Assembly (NCBI RefSeq): GCF_000757905.1
Contig: NZ_JRLH01000002.1
Direction: 5' to 3' (one strand)
Source: Arsenophonus nilaparvatae
GTDB taxonomy: Bacteria; Pseudomonadota; Gammaproteobacteria; Enterobacterales; Enterobacteriaceae
DNA: 64,000 bases
This document shows, in pieces, positions 47,220 to 57,080 of the stretch. The notes under the pieces were generated by a model. The model was not told where the DNA came from, ran no database searches, and saw nothing but the letters and a program-made list of their open reading frames with translations. The position numbers and the translations under genes were made by a program. Position 1 is the first letter of the stretch. Every line of letters begins with the position of its first letter.

Positions 47220-48188
47220 TTAGTTGATTGCACCAATACGACTTAAACGCACTCCAGTTGGCCATTCACCCTCATGCTTATCAAGGCTAAACCAGATAAT
47301 AACTGCACGCCCAACTAAATTTTCTTCTGGCACAAAACCCCACATACGACTATCTGCACTATTATCCCGATTATCTCCCATCATAAAATAGTGTTTAGGG
47401 GGAACAATCCATTCATTGTCTGGTAAACCGGGCTGTTGGTAACGTGACTGAGTATATACTTGTGGGATCACTAAGATTTCATGGCTAGTATCATCTAATT
47501 TTTCGATTCTTTCCGCTTGACGTAATGCGTTACTTGGTACTGGTTCGCCCAATGGAATTTGATAACTTCCTTTCTGACTTTCGACCATAGAGTCAATATT
47601 AAAAAATAAAGACCATTCACTCTCTTTTAATGAAGAATAGATAATTGGTAACGCTCGAACACAGTTTGAAATTGAACAATTCGGATATATACGTAACTCT
47701 TTTTGTTCAGGATCATAAACAATTTTATCACCAGGTAGACCAATAACACGTTTAACAAAATCTACACTAGGATCCTTAGGATATTTAAATACCGCAATAT
47801 CACCACGTTTAGGTTTTCCTGTTTCAAATAATGTCGTTTGGGTAACAGGATCTTTTAATCCATAAGCAAACTTTTCTACTAGTATAAAATCACCGACCAA
47901 TAAGGTAGGCATCATTGAACCTGACGGGATTTGAAATGGCTCATAAATAAACGAACGTATCACTAATACAATCGCTAATATCGGAAAAATAGATGAACAA
48001 GTATCAACCCATGATGGTTTATGGATACTTTCAGCTAAATGCGTCTGCTCTACGCTTCCTTCAGTAACTTTTTGCTGCTGCGCCATTTTTTTCTTACGAG
48101 CAGGTGCTAATTTAAAACGATCAATACCCCAGATAATCCCTGTAATCAAGGTCGCCAGCGTCAAGATCAAAGAAAAAGTGTTAGCCAT
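47220..48188 (-). CDS. lepB: signal peptidase I
   Basis: LepB removes signal peptides from exported proteins at the periplasmic face of the inner membrane. Two membrane segments are seen, near residues 4-21 and 63-79. The catalytic dyad is Ser91 (IPSGSMMPTLL) and Lys146 (DFVKRVIGLPGD), one residue on from the E. coli positions. The C-terminal box YFMMGDNRDNSADSR is intact. Length 322 (E. coli 324). It follows lepA by 18 bases. Confidence 0.97.
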   Translation of the reverse strand: MANTFSLILTLATLITGIIWGIDRFKLAPARKKKMAQQQKVTEGSVEQTHLAESIHKPSWVDTCSSIFPILAIVLVIRSFIYEPFQIPSGSMMPTLLVGDFILVEKFAYGLKDPVTQTTLFETGKPKRGDIAVFKYPKDPSVDFVKRVIGLPGDKIVYDPEQKELRIYPNCSISNCVRALPIIYSSLKESEWSLFFNIDSMVESQKGSYQIPLGEPVPSNALRQAERIEKLDDTSHEILVIPQVYTQSRYQQPGLPDNEWIVPPKHYFMMGDNRDNSADSRMWGFVPEENLVGRAVIIWFSLDKHEGEWPTGVRLSRIGAIN

Positions 48189-48206
48189 TATGACTCCTTA
48201 CAACGG

Positions 48207-50009
48207 TTAGTTATCTTTACCTACGTGAAGAATAGCAAGGAACGCTTCCTGTGGTAGTTCAACATTACCAACCTGCTTCATACGTTTCTTACCTTCTTTC
48301 TGTTTCTGTAGTAATTTTTTCTTACGGCTAACATCACCACCATAACATTTAGCTAATACATTTTTACGTAATTGTTTCACCGTTGAACGCGCTATAATAT
48401 GGGTACCAATTGCAGCCTGGATTGCAATATCAAACTGTTGGCGCGGGATCAGATCTTTCATTTTATCAACTAGCTCACGACCACGATATGGTGCATTTGC
48501 ACGATGGGTAATCAAGGCTAAGGCATCCACTCTTTCGCCATTAATTAACACATCTACACGCACCATATCAACCGCCTGGAAGCGGACAAAGCCATAATCC
48601 AATGAAGCATATCCTCGAGAAGTAGACTTCAAGCGATCAAAGAAATCTAACACCACCTCAGCCATAGGAATTTCATAGGTTAATGCGACCTGATTACCAT
48701 GGTAAACCATATTAGTCTGAACACCGCGTTTTTCTACGCAGAGCGTAATAACATTACCAAGATATTCCTTAGGCATTAGCATGTTACATTCTGCAATTGG
48801 TTCGCGTAATTCATTTATATTATTAAGTGCTGGTAATTTAGAGGGACTATCAACATAGATGACATCACCATTTGTTAACTCAACTTCATAAATAACTGTA
48901 GGCGCGGTTGTAATAAGATCCAAATCATATTCACGTTCCAAACGCTCCTGGATAATCTCCATATGAAGTAGGCCAAGGAAACCACACCGAAATCCAAAAC
49001 CTAATGCAGTTGAACTCTCTGGTTCATAAAATAACGAAGCATCATTCAAGCTTAATTTAGCTAAAGCGTCACGAAATGCTTCATAATCATCAGAGCTAAC
49101 GGGGAATAAACCGGCGTAAACCTGCGGTTTTACTTTTTTAAAACCAGGCAACGCCTGTATTGCAGAATGACGAGCGCCAGTTAATGTATCGCCAACCGGC
49201 GCGCCGTGAATATCTTTTATGGCACAGACCAGCCAACCGACTTCACCACAATTTAGTTGTTGACGATCAATTCGTTTGGGTGTGAAAATTCCTAAGCGAT
49301 CAACATTATAAAGTTGGCCAGAGCTCATCACTTTAATTTTATCACCTTTACAAAGCGTACCATTTTTAATCCGTACCAGCGAAACAACACCTAAATAATT
49401 ATCAAACCACGAATCAATAATTAATGCCTGCAAAGGCGCTGCCGGATCACCTTCTGGTGGTGGGATCTCTTTAACCAGCCGCTCAATTACGTCTTGTACC
49501 CCTAATCCAGTTTTTGCTGAGCATCGAACAGCATCATGAGCATCGATGCCAACAATATCTTCAATTTCTTCAGCTACCCGATCAGGCTCTGCCGCAGGTA
49601 AATCGATTTTATTAAGTACAGGAACAACTTCTAAATCCATTTCAATAGCGGTATAACAATTAGCAAGGGTTTGCGCTTCAACACCTTGCCCTACATCAAC
49701 AACCAGTAATGCCCCTTCACAAGCAGCTAATGAACGGGATACTTCATAAGAGAAGTCAACATGGCCAGGTGTATCAATAAAATTAAGCTGATAGGTTTCA
49801 CCATCACTGGCTTTATAATTCAGGGTAACACTCTGCGCTTTTATTGTGATCCCTCGTTCCCGCTCCAAATCCATAGAATCTAATACCTGGGCTGCCATTT
49901 CACGATCAGAAAGGCCACCACAGATCTGGATAATACGATCCGACAGAGTTGATTTACCATGATCAATGTGAGCGATGATGGAAAAATTTCTTATATGTTT
50001 GATTTTCAA
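48207..50009 (-). CDS. lepA: elongation factor 4 (LepA)
   Basis: LepA is a ribosome-associated GTPase linked to translation under stress and to initiation or biogenesis. The G1 motif AHIDHGKSTLSDR is near residue 14, followed by DTPGHVDF and NKIDLP. The LepA-specific C-terminal domain with ARSTVKQLRKNVLAKCYGGD is present. Length 600 (E. coli 599). It heads lepA-lepB; the next gene upstream is rseC after a 240-base gap without other features. Confidence 0.97.
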   Translation of the reverse strand: MKIKHIRNFSIIAHIDHGKSTLSDRIIQICGGLSDREMAAQVLDSMDLERERGITIKAQSVTLNYKASDGETYQLNFIDTPGHVDFSYEVSRSLAACEGALLVVDVGQGVEAQTLANCYTAIEMDLEVVPVLNKIDLPAAEPDRVAEEIEDIVGIDAHDAVRCSAKTGLGVQDVIERLVKEIPPPEGDPAAPLQALIIDSWFDNYLGVVSLVRIKNGTLCKGDKIKVMSSGQLYNVDRLGIFTPKRIDRQQLNCGEVGWLVCAIKDIHGAPVGDTLTGARHSAIQALPGFKKVKPQVYAGLFPVSSDDYEAFRDALAKLSLNDASLFYEPESSTALGFGFRCGFLGLLHMEIIQERLEREYDLDLITTAPTVIYEVELTNGDVIYVDSPSKLPALNNINELREPIAECNMLMPKEYLGNVITLCVEKRGVQTNMVYHGNQVALTYEIPMAEVVLDFFDRLKSTSRGYASLDYGFVRFQAVDMVRVDVLINGERVDALALITHRANAPYRGRELVDKMKDLIPRQQFDIAIQAAIGTHIIARSTVKQLRKNVLAKCYGGDVSRKKKLLQKQKEGKKRMKQVGNVELPQEAFLAILHVGKDN

Positions 50010-50249
50010 GGTTATATCTTCTTCTAAATGGCCTTATAAAATCAGTTTTAGCGATAGCTTAGCCCTACAAAGCTAAAACTAATAAAAGCTGTTATAACAA
50101 TCTTGGGAATGCATTTTACATATAAGCGACAAACAACTCAAAGAATCATTGATAATGAAAAAGTCGTTTTTATAAATAAGGCAATTATAGGCATAGATTA
50201 GTGACGATATGTAATTACTAATGATAGGCATTTAGGCTTACTATGTCAT

Positions 50250-50708
50250 TCATACTTGCTGTTTTAATTCATCAGGCGGTAAACCTATCTGTAAAATGAT
50301 CGGTTGATATAGCGTCTCTTTTTCCCAATAATGCGCAATTTTTTTTGCCAGAAAAAAGCCAACACAGCCACCAATAACTGCACCTAAAAAGATAATAAAT
50401 TGATTTAAAAAAAGAAATTGCATAACCCCACTGCCGATAAAAAGGCCAAGTAATGGGGTAAGGTAAACAAGCATTGCTGAACGTAATAAACTGGCTTCAG
50501 GGATCCCGACTTCAATTTTCTGACCAACTATCAGAGGCTGACTGACCTCAAGTTCTAATTGATACTCAGTTTTCGGTCCTATTTTATTGAGAATATAAGA
50601 TCCGCAAGTTGAGCGAGCAGCACAACTACCACAACCGGAATTAGAACCATATCGCAACACAGCTCGACCATTATGCCAATACACAACCGTTGCCCACTCT
50701 TTAACCAT
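50250..50708 (-). CDS. rseC: RseC, membrane protein linked to SoxR reduction
   Basis: RseC is an inner-membrane protein encoded with rpoE and connected to reduction of SoxR. The start at 50708 gives MVKEWATVVYWHNG like E. coli (MIKEWATVV) and 152 residues; it overlaps rseB by eight bases. A frame opening earlier at 50741 is less likely. The cysteine-rich CGSCAARSTCGS region and two membrane helices (about residues 72-90 and 96-115) are present. Confidence 0.92.
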   Translation of the reverse strand: MVKEWATVVYWHNGRAVLRYGSNSGCGSCAARSTCGSYILNKIGPKTEYQLELEVSQPLIVGQKIEVGIPEASLLRSAMLVYLTPLLGLFIGSGVMQFLFLNQFIIFLGAVIGGCVGFFLAKKIAHYWEKETLYQPIILQIGLPPDELKQQV

Positions 50709-51666
50709 TACTAGCCTCTTTAAAACTAACATTAGCTGCAATCTGGCTAGCGGTTAACAATGGTAACTGGCCAATAACCGTCACTTCATATTGTCCTTTT
50801 ATCACCGTATAAATAGTTAAACCACCTTTACGAAATGGTTTTTCACTAAGTTGATGCTCACCTGCTTTAGTAACATTAATAGAAAAACTAAATAACCCAT
50901 CACTAAATAACATGGCCTCTAAAGATTCATTAGCAGCAATCTCTTTACAACTACGTGAAATTTCTTCAAATCCCAACGGCAGTTGGTTTATTTGCCAGTT
51001 AAATCGCTTAGTAATCGATTTGGGGATAAGTAATAAGGGAGGCATATTCAACGATGCGATCACATGCATTGATTTCAGCAATGCTTGACTATTAAAAGCC
51101 ACAGAGACAACTCTAAATTGCTCTAATATTTCATTCTTACTATCTAAAAGATCAATGCGCAATGGTAACTTGCTTTTTTCATCAATTAATAAGATATAGC
51201 TAAAACGTGAATTATCTTTCGGTATAACACGAATAACCTGACAGCTTATATCACCAATATGTGTTCTGCCTAACTTAATGAAATTATAATAGGATTGCAG
51301 TTTAGTAAAATTAGCAAAAACTACCGACGGCAAATAATCAACGATATAAGCGCCCTCTAAGCTAAAAGAATCAAATCCTGGCTCAAAGTAGCTAACTTGA
51401 TTACCTTTCTGAATAATTTCACGACGAGAATTATCCATCTGCATCATTTGAGCAATTGGTTGATTGTCAATAATGACATGACGATATCTAATCGGCGTTA
51501 TACCTTGTGGATTGACAATAATAAATGATAATTCGTAGGGTAAAGACTTTACTGCATTACCCATATCAGTTAATAAAGTTTCAGCCGATAATTCTTTCGC
51601 ATAGGAATGTAAAGGCAACAATAAACCGCCCAGCAAAAAAAAGAGGGCGGATAACCAATGCTTCAT
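50701..51666 (-). CDS. rseB: RseB, periplasmic regulator of sigma-E
   Basis: RseB binds the periplasmic part of RseA and protects it from DegS; it releases on sensing lipoprotein or LPS signals. The 321-residue protein (E. coli 318) has a signal peptide (hydrophobic residues 7-22, ending HSYA-KEL), then the LolA-like domain beginning ETLLTDMGNAVKSLPYE and a smaller C-terminal domain. It follows rseA after five bases. Confidence 0.94.
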   Translation of the reverse strand: MKHWLSALFFLLGGLLLPLHSYAKELSAETLLTDMGNAVKSLPYELSFIIVNPQGITPIRYRHVIIDNQPIAQMMQMDNSRREIIQKGNQVSYFEPGFDSFSLEGAYIVDYLPSVVFANFTKLQSYYNFIKLGRTHIGDISCQVIRVIPKDNSRFSYILLIDEKSKLPLRIDLLDSKNEILEQFRVVSVAFNSQALLKSMHVIASLNMPPLLLIPKSITKRFNWQINQLPLGFEEISRSCKEIAANESLEAMLFSDGLFSFSINVTKAGEHQLSEKPFRKGGLTIYTVIKGQYEVTVIGQLPLLTASQIAANVSFKEASNG

Positions 51667-51671
51667 TACTA

Positions 51672-52298
51672 CTATTCTGCTCCTGAGTAAGATTTTTCTG
51701 CTACTGGTGAAGATGATGTTACACTTTGATTCAGCATTGAACGACGCTCAAGCTCATATTGTTGTAACATCAGACCAAGTCGGCGATTACGTTGTTCTAG
51801 CTGCTCGGTTTGTGGATGAGCAAAAAATTGATCATTAGATACATTTAAACTCACAGGCGACGCAGCCCCCATGATAGGTACCGTATTAAATATGGGTGAG
51901 TCAGATTTGACATCAGTTTCTATGCTAGACGTATTATAATTCTGAACACCTGCAATAACAGCTACGGCAACGCTCGCTGCGACACCAACTTGCGTCATCT
52001 GGTTAGCCCAAGGGCGAAGCTTACGCCAAAAAGGCATTAAACACCAGCTAGCAGGCACAGGTTGTGACTCCGGTATTGCATTAGGCACAATTTGGATAGG
52101 CTCACTTGCCAGCGCCTGCTCTACTTTGTCGGTAATATCAAGATGGATAACTTCATTGATATCGCCTCTCAAACTGTCGCGGATAAGATGGTAGCTCTCC
52201 CATCGTTTCTGTAACGAAACATCTTGTAAAATGGTATGGATCAATTCTAAATCAAAGATCTCTCCATCCATTAAAGCGGAAAGTCTTTCTCTATGCAT
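51672..52298 (-). CDS. rseA: anti-sigma-E factor RseA
   Basis: RseA is the inner-membrane anti-sigma factor that holds RpoE until DegS and RseP cut it. The cytoplasmic sigma-binding domain starts RERLSALMDGE and includes WESYHLIRDSLRGD. A membrane helix lies near residues 103-120 (GVAASVAVAVIAGV). The DegS cleavage region SPVSLNV is conserved with E. coli SPVSLGV. Length 208 (E. coli 216). It follows rpoE after 34 bases. Confidence 0.94.
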   Translation of the reverse strand: MHRERLSALMDGEIFDLELIHTILQDVSLQKRWESYHLIRDSLRGDINEVIHLDITDKVEQALASEPIQIVPNAIPESQPVPASWCLMPFWRKLRPWANQMTQVGVAASVAVAVIAGVQNYNTSSIETDVKSDSPIFNTVPIMGAASPVSLNVSNDQFFAHPQTEQLEQRNRRLGLMLQQYELERRSMLNQSVTSSSPVAEKSYSGAE

Positions 52299-52332
52299 GC
52301 CAAAGTACCCTTCAGTAAAATATGAACCACAT

Positions 52333-52908
52333 TTAATTTCGTATTAGCGGTTGCACTTTATTATCAATAGCTTCTCTTGCTCGAAAAATGCGCGAACGAA
52401 CTGTGCCAACAGGACAATCCATAATAAGCGCTATCTCCTCATAACTTAGTCCATCTAACTCCCTAAGCGTAATTGCCAGACGTAAATCTTCAGGAAGTGA
52501 CTCTATAGTCCGGAAGACTACTTTTCTCAATTCTTCTGACAACATTAAATTCTCAGGGTTCGAAATTTCTTTTAATGCATTAGAAGCCTCAAAATTCTCT
52601 GCATTAACTACATCCAAATCATTCGATGGCGGTCGACGTCCTTGGGATATAAGATAATTTTTTGCTGTATTTACAGAGATCCGGTAAAGCCAAGTATAAA
52701 ATGCGCTTTCACCACGAAATGAACTGATAGCGCGATAAGCTTTAATAAATGCCTCTTGAGCTACATCCGGTACATCTCCCTGCGGCACATAACGAGAAAC
52801 AAGGCTCACAACTTTATTCTGGTATCTAATAACCAGTAAATTAAAAGCTTTTTTATCCCCTTTTTGTACCCGTTCAACCAGCACCTGGTCTGTTAACTGC
52901 TCGCTCAT
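52333..52908 (-). CDS. rpoE: RNA polymerase sigma-E factor
   Basis: RpoE directs the envelope stress response. The 191-residue protein is the E. coli length, with region 2 (KAFNLLVIRYQNKVVSLVSR, then AFIKAYRAISSFRGESAFYT) and region 4 ending in the helix-turn-helix SYEEIALIMDCPVGTVRSRI. It starts the rpoE-rseA-rseB-rseC operon and is divergent from nadB. Targets such as bamE and yfeY are in the same window. Confidence 0.97.
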   Translation of the reverse strand: MSEQLTDQVLVERVQKGDKKAFNLLVIRYQNKVVSLVSRYVPQGDVPDVAQEAFIKAYRAISSFRGESAFYTWLYRISVNTAKNYLISQGRRPPSNDLDVVNAENFEASNALKEISNPENLMLSEELRKVVFRTIESLPEDLRLAITLRELDGLSYEEIALIMDCPVGTVRSRIFRAREAIDNKVQPLIRN

Positions 52909-52993
52909 TCGAGGTCACTTCTCCCGAAAATAAGCCTCATATTTTCCTTATTTGAACCCGCCATGTTTTCTCTCATTTGTAAGCAAGCATTTT

Positions 52994-53021
52994 TTTGAGT
53001 GACAAAAACTCGCAAAGTTCC
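52994..53021 (-). promoter_or_regulatory. sigma-E autoregulated promoter of rpoE
   Basis: On the minus strand GGAACTT (53021-53015) is followed after 16 bases by TCAAA (52998-52994), matching the RpoE consensus and resembling E. coli rpoE promoter P2 (GGAACTTTA...CACTCTAA). Transcription would start about 80 bases before the rpoE ATG. Confidence 0.82.
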
Positions 53022-53159
53022 AGTCAATTTAAATTATTTATATTTAATCTAAGCTAAACCATAAGAAAAGTTCTTTCAAGGCCATCGTATTTACTCTAAA
53101 TAAAAGAATAGGCTAACATGGTAATTTACTCTATTCCGAAACCTTAGTAATAAAATATT

Positions 53160-54755
53160 ATGCCATCAACACAACATTATACGGATATTTTAATCATTGG
53201 TAGTGGCATCGCCGGTCTGTCGTTAGCACTTCGATTAGCGCCACAATACCAAATAACGATACTTAGTAAAAACATTTCAACTGAAGGCGCATCTTACTAT
53301 GCTCAAGGTGGAATTGCAGCGGTTTTTGATCAAACCGATAGTATAGAAACCCACGTTAATGATACTTTAATTGCCGGTGCCGGGCTGTGTGATAAAAAAA
53401 CCGTTGAATTTGTCGCTTGCAATGCCCGCCATTCTGTCCAATGGCTTATCAATCAAGGTGTTTTATTTGATAAAGAGCTAAATTTGGCCGGTAAAGAACA
53501 ATATCATCTGGCAAAAGAAGGTGGCCATAGCCATCGCCGTATTCTTCATCATGCCGATGCAACAGGCAAGCAAGTAGAAACCACCTTGGTTGAAAAAGCC
53601 ATCAAACATCCGAATATCACGATTAAGGAGCAGCATAACGCGATCGATTTGATCCGCGCAGATAAAGATCCAACAACAATTATCGGTGCTTACATTTGGG
53701 ATCTCAATCAACAACAAATCGTTATTTGCCATGCAAAAGTGACAGTTTTAGCAACCGGAGGAGCCGCAAAAGTATATCAATATACTACCAATCCTGACAT
53801 TTCATCAGGTGATGGAATTGCAATGGCCTGGCGAGCCGGTTGTCGTGTAGCCAATCTTGAATTTAATCAGTTTCATCCGACTTGTCTTTATCATCCACAA
53901 GCGCGCAATTTTCTACTAACTGAAGCGTTACGAGGTGAAGGTGCCTATCTGAAGCGACCTGATGGCAGCCGCTTTATGCCTGATTTTGATAAAAGAGCGG
54001 AACTTGCCCCTCGTGATATAGTTGCCCGGGCCATTGATCATGAAATGAAACGCTTAGGGGCAGATTGCATGTTTCTTGATATTAGCCATCAGCCGGCAAG
54101 CGAGATAAAACGACATTTTCCAACTATCTATCATAAATTAGCCACATTAGGTATCGACATTACCAATGAGCAAATTCCGATTGTACCGGCGGCGCATTAT
54201 ACATGTGGTGGTGTTATGGTGGATCATTATGGTCAAACCGATCTTCGACACCTATATGCTATTGGTGAAGTCAGTTATACCGGGTTACATGGCGCCAACC
54301 GACTAGCATCCAATTCATTATTAGAGTGTCTCGTCTATGGATGGTCTGCGGCAAAACAGATAAAACAACATATCGAACAAATTGATATGCCATCTACACT
54401 AGCCAAATGGAATGAAAATCAATGTCATAATTTAGATGAACAAGTTGTTATTCAACATAACTGGCATGAGTTAAAACTGTTCATGTGGGATTATATGGGA
54501 ATTGTCAGAACGACCAAACGACTGACCCGCGCATTGCGGCGCATCCATTTACTACAACAAGAAATAGAGGAATATTATTCAAATTTCCGTTTATCAAATA
54601 ATTTATTGGAACTGCGTAACCTTGTGCAAGTAGCTGAATTGATGATCCGCTGTGCGCTTGATCGTAAAGAGAGCCGTGGATTACATTACACATTAGATTA
54701 TCCGCAACAGCAACCAGATGCTAAACCGACTATTTTGACCCCATCAACTAAATAA
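53160..54755 (+). CDS. nadB: L-aspartate oxidase
   Basis: NadB oxidises aspartate to iminoaspartate, the first step of NAD synthesis, with FAD. The dinucleotide fold LIIGSGIAGLSLALRLA is at about residues 11-27, the flavin-site block GASYYAQGGIAAV follows, and the active-site LLTEALRGEGAYL and HGANRLASNSLLEC are conserved. Length 531 (E. coli 540). nadE and nadK are also in this window; nadA and nadC are not. Confidence 0.96.
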   Translation: MPSTQHYTDILIIGSGIAGLSLALRLAPQYQITILSKNISTEGASYYAQGGIAAVFDQTDSIETHVNDTLIAGAGLCDKKTVEFVACNARHSVQWLINQGVLFDKELNLAGKEQYHLAKEGGHSHRRILHHADATGKQVETTLVEKAIKHPNITIKEQHNAIDLIRADKDPTTIIGAYIWDLNQQQIVICHAKVTVLATGGAAKVYQYTTNPDISSGDGIAMAWRAGCRVANLEFNQFHPTCLYHPQARNFLLTEALRGEGAYLKRPDGSRFMPDFDKRAELAPRDIVARAIDHEMKRLGADCMFLDISHQPASEIKRHFPTIYHKLATLGIDITNEQIPIVPAAHYTCGGVMVDHYGQTDLRHLYAIGEVSYTGLHGANRLASNSLLECLVYGWSAAKQIKQHIEQIDMPSTLAKWNENQCHNLDEQVVIQHNWHELKLFMWDYMGIVRTTKRLTRALRRIHLLQQEIEEYYSNFRLSNNLLELRNLVQVAELMIRCALDRKESRGLHYTLDYPQQQPDAKPTILTPSTK

Positions 54756-54930
54756 CTAGAGAGGGGGATATAATTAACCCTCTTTCATATATGAAGGTGA
54801 AAATGCTACCAAATTGCCATTAATTACTAATAATTATTTATATCATCACTCAAACATTCAACAAAACATTTTAATAGATGAACAATTTGGGCGTTCTGTT
54901 TATAATCCATTGCCTAACCAGAGGTATACA

Positions 54931-56259
54931 ATGACTGCAACCACATTTTCTGAACTTGAGTTAGACCAAAGTCTTCTCAATGCACTGGATGATAAAGGCT
55001 ATGACCGCCCGACAGCCATTCAGCTTACAACTATCCCTGCCGCTATGGAAGGACGCGATATTTTAGGTTCATCGCCTACAGGAACAGGAAAAACTGCCGC
55101 TTACTTACTGCCGGTGATCCAACATTTACTTGATTTTCCACGTAAACGATCTGGGCCACCGCGTATTCTCATATTAGCGCCAACCCGTGAACTGGCAATG
55201 CAAGTAGCTGAACAAGCAAAAGAATTAGCCAAATACACCCATCTTGATATTGCAACCATTACTGGCGGGGTATCTTATATTAACCACGCTGAAATTTTTA
55301 GTGAAAACCAAGATATTGTGGTCGCAACCACAGGCCGCTTACTACAATATATTAAAGAAGAAAATTTTGATTGTCGGGCGATCGAAACGTTAATTTTAGA
55401 TGAAGCTGATCGAATGCTTGATATGGGATTTGCCAACGACATTGAAACCATTGCCGGTGAAACACGCTGGCGCAAACAAACTATGCTATTTTCAGCAACA
55501 CTAGCAGGTGATGTCATTCACGATTTTGCTAATCGATTACTAAATAATCCTTATGAAATTGATGCTGATCCTTCAAGGCGTGAACGAAAAAAGATCCAAC
55601 AATACTATTATCGCGCTGATAACCTCGAACATAAAACTGCGCTACTTTGCCATCTGTTAAAACAACCCGATGCCACTAAATCTATTATCTTTGTCCGTAA
55701 ACGCGAAAGAGCACATGAGTTAATTCAATGGTTACAGCAAGCCAAAATAAAAACCTGGTTACTTGAAGGGGAAATGGTTCAAGCAAAACGGACTGAAGCG
55801 GTTAAACGCCTGAATAGTGGGCAAATTAACGTCTTAGTCGCGACCGATGTTGCCTCACGTGGCCTTGATATTGACGATATTAGTCACGTATTCAATTTCG
55901 ACTTACCGCATACTGCTGATGTTTATCTACATCGAATTGGTAGAACCGCACGCGCGGGACGAAAAGGAATTGCAATTAGCTTAGTAGAAGCCCATGATCA
56001 ACCGCTATTAGGTAAAATCAACCGTTATCTTAAAGAACCATTAAAAATACGCGTCATCGATAGCCTTCGGCCTACCACCAAAGCACCGGCTGAAGGTTCA
56101 CTACGTAAACCCAAACCGTCGAAAAAAATCCAGCTAAAACGGCAAGAAAAGAAAAAAATTGACCAACAAAAAAAGAAAAAAACCAAAGAACGCCATCGCG
56201 ACAGTAAAAATATTGGCAAACGTCGTCAACCATCAGTAAAGCAAACTGATAACAAATAA
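54931..56259 (+). CDS. srmB: DEAD-box RNA helicase SrmB
   Basis: SrmB helps early assembly of the 50S ribosomal subunit. I chose the ATG at 54931: AGAGG lies just upstream and the protein begins MTATTFSELELDQSLL, like E. coli; an open stretch from 54814 is not conserved. This gives 442 residues (E. coli 444). Helicase motifs: SSPTGTGKTAAY, APTRELAMQ, LDEADRMLDMGF, FSATLAG, ATDVASRGLD and HRIGRTARAGR. The C-terminal tail is very rich in Lys and Arg. E. coli trmN6, divergent from srmB, is not present. Confidence 0.96.
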   Translation: MTATTFSELELDQSLLNALDDKGYDRPTAIQLTTIPAAMEGRDILGSSPTGTGKTAAYLLPVIQHLLDFPRKRSGPPRILILAPTRELAMQVAEQAKELAKYTHLDIATITGGVSYINHAEIFSENQDIVVATTGRLLQYIKEENFDCRAIETLILDEADRMLDMGFANDIETIAGETRWRKQTMLFSATLAGDVIHDFANRLLNNPYEIDADPSRRERKKIQQYYYRADNLEHKTALLCHLLKQPDATKSIIFVRKRERAHELIQWLQQAKIKTWLLEGEMVQAKRTEAVKRLNSGQINVLVATDVASRGLDIDDISHVFNFDLPHTADVYLHRIGRTARAGRKGIAISLVEAHDQPLLGKINRYLKEPLKIRVIDSLRPTTKAPAEGSLRKPKPSKKIQLKRQEKKKIDQQKKKKTKERHRDSKNIGKRRQPSVKQTDNK

Positions 56260-56307
56260 TAAATATTTAAACTATTTATTGATTTATTTGGTGAAATAAC
56301 CAAAATT

Positions 56308-56335
56308 AATAGCCTGATAAAATTATCAGGCTATT
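56308..56335. terminator. hairpin between convergent srmB and grcA
   Basis: Perfect 13-bp inverted repeat AATAGCCTGATAA / TTATCAGGCTATT with a two-base centre. It lies between convergent genes and is suited as a bidirectional terminator. Confidence 0.72.
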
Positions 56336-56367
56336 AGTTATCCATCAATTAATTTAGCACTATTTTA

Positions 56368-56751
56368 TTATAAACTTTGCGTAAAAGTACGCGTAATAAC
56401 ATCGCGTTGCTGCTCAGGGGTTAAAGAATTAAAACGCACCGCATAGCCTGAAACACGAATAGTTAATTGAGGATATTTTTCTGGGTTTTCAATCGCATCT
56501 TCTAATGTTTCCCGAGTCAGAACATTAACATTTAAATGTTGTCCGCCTTCTACTGACACCTGCGGTTTAACCTCAAGGGGAATTTCGCGATATTCAAACG
56601 AACCTAACAACTCCTTGGCAACAATTTGTCCTTCATTAAAATCAATTTTAGCGCAAATACAGCGAGCTTCATTTTTTTCATCGTCTAATAACCAAAAGGA
56701 ATTTAATAGTGCTGTATTAGCTGCCTTAGTAATCTGAATCCCAATAACCAT
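56368..56751 (-). CDS. grcA: autonomous glycyl radical cofactor GrcA (YfiD)
   Basis: GrcA replaces the glycyl-radical domain of pyruvate formate-lyase after oxygen damage. The start at 56751 has GGAGG seven bases upstream and gives 127 residues, the E. coli length. The glycyl-radical motif RVSGYAVRFNSL and the end PEQQRDVITRTFTQSL are conserved. An open stretch of 25 codons before the start is not conserved. A candidate FNR site lies upstream. Its expected partner, PflB, is not in this window. Confidence 0.95.
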   Translation of the reverse strand: MVIGIQITKAANTALLNSFWLLDDEKNEARCICAKIDFNEGQIVAKELLGSFEYREIPLEVKPQVSVEGGQHLNVNVLTRETLEDAIENPEKYPQLTIRVSGYAVRFNSLTPEQQRDVITRTFTQSL

Positions 56752-56867
56752 GTCGACCTCCAAATTCGAACAAGATTGAAATAACAATTTGAAATTATTT
56801 TCAAATTGGCTATTTGCTATAACCATTATTTCTATAAAATATATATCAATTAAATATCAGCAATTCA

Positions 56868-56881
56868 TTGACATTAATCAA
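56868..56881 (-). promoter_or_regulatory. candidate FNR site upstream of grcA
   Basis: TTGACATTAATCAA matches the FNR box TTGATNNNNATCAA with one mismatch. It lies about 120 bases before the grcA start. E. coli grcA (yfiD) is strongly FNR-activated; the second site known there was not found. Confidence 0.5.
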
Positions 56882-57080
56882 TAATTTCAAAGCGTTATTA
56901 ATAATATTATCGACAGGTTACTGTTTTAAATCAATTTTCCATTTAAAAAAAATTTATAATTTTTAGAAAATATTTTTAATATCAAAATATATAATGAAAA
57001 ATAAGCGATTTCCGTTTTAAAATTTACCTCATATAACGTAGATGTTAAGTTAAACATGATATTAATCAAAACCTAAAGGA